Shown here piece by piece: positions 6,110-8,438 of a DNA stretch of 8,438 nt. This DNA is from Eubacterium limosum. Lineage in GTDB: Bacteria > Bacillota > Clostridia > Eubacteriales > Eubacteriaceae. The notes beneath the pieces were generated by a model. It was given only the letters and a program-made list of their open reading frames with translations. It was not told where the DNA came from and made no database searches. How positions within the stretch are numbered: position 1 is the stretch's first letter; each line of letters opens with the position of its first letter. The position numbers and the translations under genes were made by a program. The stretch is from positions 1-8,438 of the forward strand of contig CAUEUD010000169.1 in the NCBI GenBank assembly GCA_959020865.1. The letters are read 5' to 3'.

Positions 6110-6817
6110 TTATATCCGTCCGGTCGTATCAAAACAGACCGGTATTTCTGAATCAATTTTAATTGTGTTTCCTCTGATGACACACCTTAGAGCGCGAACA
6201 ACCAGACCCTCTTCAACCCCTTTTCTAAGGAGTCCTGAAAACAGCGGATCGGTGGCAATATTGGGCGTAAAAAACTCAGCGTCCTCTCTTTGTACAACGA
6301 AGAGCACACCGGCCTCATAACCTTCTGTATGCGCATGCATTAGTTCTTCCAGGTGTTTACAGCCCCGTTCGGTCGGGGCGTCTGGAAACATCGCCGCAGC
6401 ACCAACCACCAGGTTAGCGCTTTTCACTTCGTACAGACAGGGGTGTCCATCCCGCTCAAAAGCCAGATCAAAGCGGCTTTTGCCGTAGGTCACTTCCCTT
6501 TTAAGCTGACAGATATCCGGGGCTTTTTCCATAAACTCAAAGGCGAGTGCGTTGGCCATGGTCGAGTGTATGCAAACCCATGTACTTTTATACCATACTG
6601 TCAGTAAAGTAAAATCCGTCTTTCTCTTTGGCGACGGATTAAAGGCCATTTGAACCCGGGCGCCGGGTACGAGAAGCTCCCGCATCCGGCCGGTATTTGC
6701 TACGTGCGCCGTAATTTCACGTGGGGCGCTGTCCGTATCGATCATAACCCGGGCAATAAATCGGTTGGGTCTGGAGATGAATTCCCCCTCAACGATGGGG
6801 AAGCTACTCAGCTCCAT
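6110..6817 (-). CDS. sfsA: SfsA family DNA/RNA nuclease-like protein
   Basis: The protein has 235 residues from the ATG at 6817-6815, the usual family length. SfsA was named for stimulating maltose fermentation in E. coli and binds DNA; its structure is an OB-like N-terminal part followed by a PD-(D/E)xK nuclease-like domain, and its physiological role remains unclear. The hallmarks are PNRFIARV (17-24), HVANTGRMRELL (38-49), and the nuclease-like core SRFDLAF with Asp117, then YEVKSANLV with Glu130 and Lys132. MFPDAPTERGCKHLEEL (143-159) completes the signature. A longer frame is open 15 codons upstream but overlaps the DUF1292 gene, has an Arg-rich sequence unlike the family, and lacks a ribosome binding site. 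The chosen ATG has AGGA with 6-nt spacing and lies 2 nt after the DUF1292 stop, pointing to translational coupling. rnj follows after 20 nt. Confidence 0.93.
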   Translation of the reverse strand: MELSSFPIVEGEFISRPNRFIARVMIDTDSAPREITAHVANTGRMRELLVPGARVQMAFNPSPKRKTDFTLLTVWYKSTWVCIHSTMANALAFEFMEKAPDICQLKREVTYGKSRFDLAFERDGHPCLYEVKSANLVVGAAAMFPDAPTERGCKHLEELMHAHTEGYEAGVLFVVQREDAEFFTPNIATDPLFSGLLRKGVEEGLVVRALRCVIRGNTIKIDSEIPVCFDTTGRI

Positions 6818-6819
6818 TA

Positions 6820-7119
6820 TTATTCCTGATGGTCTCCGCCGCAGCCGCAGCCACAACCGCATTCTTCTTCGTCATCGTCTTCTTCCAGCAGCTGTTCGTA
6901 GGTCTGTTCGATCAGCGCGAATTCTTCTTCGCTTTCGACCGGATACAGGGTTTCTTCGCCGTTTTCATCCTCGCGGATAACAAATGGGAATACATCTTCG
7001 CTTTCTTCATTTTCTGCTAAGAGGACATAGGTTTTGTCTTCAATGTCAAAGCTGATCACCAGCTCAAATACGCGTTCTACACCGTCTTCGTCTAATAATG
7101 TAATTTTGTTGTCTTCCAT
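6820..7119 (-). CDS. DUF1292 (YrzB-like) protein with Cys-Gly tail
   Basis: The protein has 99 residues and is very acidic. The first 75 residues fit the DUF1292 family: ITLLDEDGVERVFELVISF (6-24), YVLLAENEES (31-40), then an FPFVIRED segment and YPVESEEEFALIEQTYEQL (59-77). B. subtilis YrzB sits next to ruvX (yrrK), as here; its biochemical function is unknown. After an acidic run (EEDDDEEE, 79-86) comes CGCGCGCGG (87-95) with Cys87, 89, 91 and 93, then DHQE. Alternating Cys-Gly with a nearby His suggests metal binding, which is inference. The start ATG has GAGGT at 7128-7132 with 8-nt spacing. sfsA begins 2 nt after the stop. The 65-nt gap after ruvX is AT-rich and contains a weak promoter-like pair (TTAAAG, 18 nt, TATAAA) that I do not trust enough to list. 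Confidence 0.9.
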   Translation of the reverse strand: MEDNKITLLDEDGVERVFELVISFDIEDKTYVLLAENEESEDVFPFVIREDENGEETLYPVESEEEFALIEQTYEQLLEEDDDEEECGCGCGCGGDHQE

Positions 7120-7184
7120 GTTTAATTACCTCGTTTTCTTTAAATTTAGTTTATATTATTATGCTTAATTCAGCTTTAATATCC

Positions 7185-7613
7185 TTAGTTTGTGTTCTCA
7201 CCACTGTCCAGATAAACCTGCAGGATCATCTGGGCCGCCAGGGTATCGATGTATTCCTTGCGTTTTTCACGCCGTACCCCGCCTTCAATCAAAACCCGTT
7301 CGGAGGCTTTTGAAGTCAGCCTTTCGTCAATATAGACGACCTCCAGGTTCAGACGTTTTTTTAAGAACTGACAGAAGTTGCGTGTCTTGCGGGCCTGGGC
7401 GGTTTCATTTCCTTCCATGTCCCTGGGCAGTCCGGATACCAGGGTGGTTACGTTAAACTGCTCCACAACATCTGTGAAAAAGGCCAGATCATCGTCTCGT
7501 GTTCCGCGTTTCCAGGTTCTGTAGCCCTGGGCGGTTATGCCCAAAGGGTCACTGACTGCGATACCAATATATTTATCCCCGACATCGAGGCCGAGTAAGC
7601 GTTTTGTTGCCAT
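7185..7613 (-). CDS. ruvX: Putative Holliday junction resolvase RuvX (YqgF/YrrK)
   Basis: The protein has 142 residues with an RNase H-like fold. The first strand LLGLDVGDKYIGIAVSD (6-22) carries the catalytic Asp10; IDERLTS (95-101) gives Glu97; and YIDTLAAQ (121-128) gives Asp123, matching the acidic triad of the family. SGLPRDMEGNE (60-70) is also typical. Family members are linked to Holliday junction cleavage and, in E. coli, to 16S rRNA 5'-end maturation. The frame is open for 36 codons upstream, but that extension runs into the aldo/keto reductase gene and encodes a sequence foreign to the family, so the ATG at 7613-7611 is preferred. Its ribosome binding site is modest (GGAAAGAG, about 8-10 nt away). 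The 47-nt gap to the preceding gene has no clear promoter. The DUF1292 gene follows, as in B. subtilis. Confidence 0.93.
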   Translation of the reverse strand: MATKRLLGLDVGDKYIGIAVSDPLGITAQGYRTWKRGTRDDDLAFFTDVVEQFNVTTLVSGLPRDMEGNETAQARKTRNFCQFLKKRLNLEVVYIDERLTSKASERVLIEGGVRREKRKEYIDTLAAQMILQVYLDSGENTN

Positions 7614-7660
7614 AAATTTTTCTCTTTCCAGTGTTATACCCAAAGTCATCCGTTTCAATA

Positions 7661-8438
7661 CTAAATGACTTTTATACAAAAAAGCGGACAATAGGCCGCA
7701 CAATAACAGCAGGTCAAACACTTTGAATGGTCCACCTGTGCTTTTCCATCAATTATTGTGAGTGCGTTCTGGCTGCAATGGGCAGCACATTCGCCGCAGC
7801 CCTCGCACCAGTCGCTGATATGCAGGCTTTTCTTCGCGCCTGCCACCCGTTTTTCCAGCGCTGCTTCAATGGGCTCTCCGTTTATCCTGGCCACATTGTA
7901 GCGCACCTCGTCAACGGACTGCATTCCAAAGGCGATGGCGTCTAAGGTTTCCAGGCCGAGGATATAGTCGAAACAGGCTTCTTTGCTGGACAGCAGATTG
8001 CCGCCGCCAAGGGGCTTCATGCCAAAAACGCCTTTTCCGGCTTGCTTGGCTTTCAGAATCGCAGCTTCCATGTCCTCACGGCTGCCATCCTCGATGCCAA
8101 TGCCTGTCAGGTTAATGAGGGGAAAAACTACCTCGATCTCATTAAAGTCGGCAGCGTCCCGAACGCCCTCAACCCTGTGGGTTGAAATGCCAAAGGCACG
8201 GATCACGCCCTTCTCTTTCATTTTCAGAAGATACTCAATGGCTTCCCAGTGGCCTTCAAAGGTCAGGCGGCTCTCCTGCTCATGCAGCATATAAATATCG
8301 ACGTAGTCCCGTCCAAGCTCGCGTAAAGCTCTGTCCAGGCTCTTAGCCACGCCATCGGCTGTATAATCGTAGGATTTGGTACAGATGACCAGATCCTTTT
8401 TTATTTCCAATGCCTGCTTGAGATAAGGGTAGCAATTA
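7661..8438 (-). CDS. Aldo/keto reductase with C-terminal 2[4Fe-4S] ferredoxin domain, N-terminus outside window
   Basis: About 259 residues are visible; the frame is open to the window edge with no stop, so the TTG-like codon at 8410-8408 is internal and the N-terminus is missing. Near the edge LVICTKSYD holds the likely catalytic Lys, and YVDIYMLHE (36-44 from that codon) the likely catalytic His; the Asp and Tyr of the tetrad would be in the missing part. IRAFGISTHR and GVFGMKPLGGGNLL are typical barrel segments. The last 50 residues carry CEGCGECAAHC and CLTCCYCAAYC, two CxxCxxCxxxC sets for two 4Fe-4S clusters, followed by CPLFC-type residues. Such fusions (COG1453-like) are common in anaerobes and probably pass electrons between a carbonyl substrate and ferredoxin; the substrate is unknown. 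The stop is 47 nt before ruvX. In B. subtilis this position near ruvX is held by alaS-yrzL, so the reductase is a lineage-specific neighbour. Confidence 0.9.
   Translation of the reverse strand, partial: NCYPYLKQALEIKKDLVICTKSYDYTADGVAKSLDRALRELGRDYVDIYMLHEQESRLTFEGHWEAIEYLLKMKEKGVIRAFGISTHRVEGVRDAADFNEIEVVFPLINLTGIGIEDGSREDMEAAILKAKQAGKGVFGMKPLGGGNLLSSKEACFDYILGLETLDAIAFGMQSVDEVRYNVARINGEPIEAALEKRVAGAKKSLHISDWCEGCGECAAHCSQNALTIIDGKAQVDHSKCLTCCYCAAYCPLFCIKVI

Noticed and set aside
5526..6320. Plus-strand open frame of 264 codons opposite rnj and sfsA
   Set aside because: It overlaps the catalytic part of rnj and the rnj/sfsA junction in antisense and has no recognisable domain or start signal.
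6818..6862. 15-codon N-terminal extension of sfsA
   Set aside because: It lies inside the DUF1292 gene, is Arg-rich and unlike SfsA; the ATG at 6817 has a ribosome binding site and gives the usual length.
7614..7660. Promoter-like TTGAAA and TATAAC, also a sigma-B-like GGGTAT, before ruvX
   Set aside because: The spacing between TTGAAA and TATAAC is only 14 nt, and the sigma-B reading lacks a matching -35; Clostridia mostly lack sigma-B.
7678..7699. Terminator-like hairpin (GCGG...CCGC then six T) on the minus strand
   Set aside because: The stem is only 4 bp and lies inside the aldo/keto reductase coding sequence, before its stop codon, where translating ribosomes would disrupt it.
7614..7721. 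36-codon N-terminal extension of ruvX
   Set aside because: It overlaps the end of the aldo/keto reductase gene, encodes a sequence foreign to RuvX, and the family start (MATKRLLGLDVG) coincides with the ATG at 7613.

Overview
The window is a compact stretch of a bacterial chromosome, and every gene I can support reads on the minus strand (right to left). Gene content and order point to a low-to-mid GC Firmicute of the class Clostridia. Evidence includes an RNase J, a YlbF/YheA-family protein, a DUF1292 (YrzB-like) protein, MltG, and the U32/TrmR wobble-uridine pair in a layout known from Bacillus subtilis (yrrK-yrzB-yrrL-yrrM-yrrO). Start codons include TTG and GTG behind AGGAG-type ribosome binding sites. 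An aldo/keto reductase carrying two 4Fe-4S motifs suggests an anaerobe. An acetogen-like member of the Eubacteriaceae is a guess that the sequence alone cannot prove.

Layout in the direction of transcription. (1) At the right edge is the C-terminal part of an aldo/keto reductase-ferredoxin fusion. (2) ruvX (Holliday junction resolvase), a DUF1292 protein with a Cys-Gly tail, sfsA and rnj (RNase J) follow with short gaps (66, 2 and 20 nt) and probably form one unit. It ends in a striking 42-bp perfect palindrome. (3) A YlbF/YheA-family gene has its own extended -10 promoter and a strong intrinsic terminator. (4) mltG and trmR are 15 nt apart and end in a GC-rich terminator. (5) trhP (U32 family) has its own sigma-A promoter and terminator. 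(6) At the left edge, the first 35 codons of a tyrosine-type site-specific integrase start just beyond the trhP terminator and run out of the window.

How the genes relate. TrhP-family enzymes make 5-hydroxyuridine at tRNA position 34 and TrmR methylates it to 5-methoxyuridine, so (4) and (5) hold consecutive steps of one wobble-base pathway, here split by a terminator and a new promoter. MltG cuts nascent peptidoglycan at the membrane. Compared with B. subtilis, sfsA, rnj and the ylbF-like gene lie between the yrzB and mltG equivalents, and only the long U32 paralogue is present. Most of the window is ordinary core genome. The points most worth a second look are the palindrome, the terminator placed about 30 nt before mltG with no visible promoter after it, the Cys-Gly tail of the DUF1292 protein, and the integrase at the left edge, which may mark the border of a mobile element lying outside this window.
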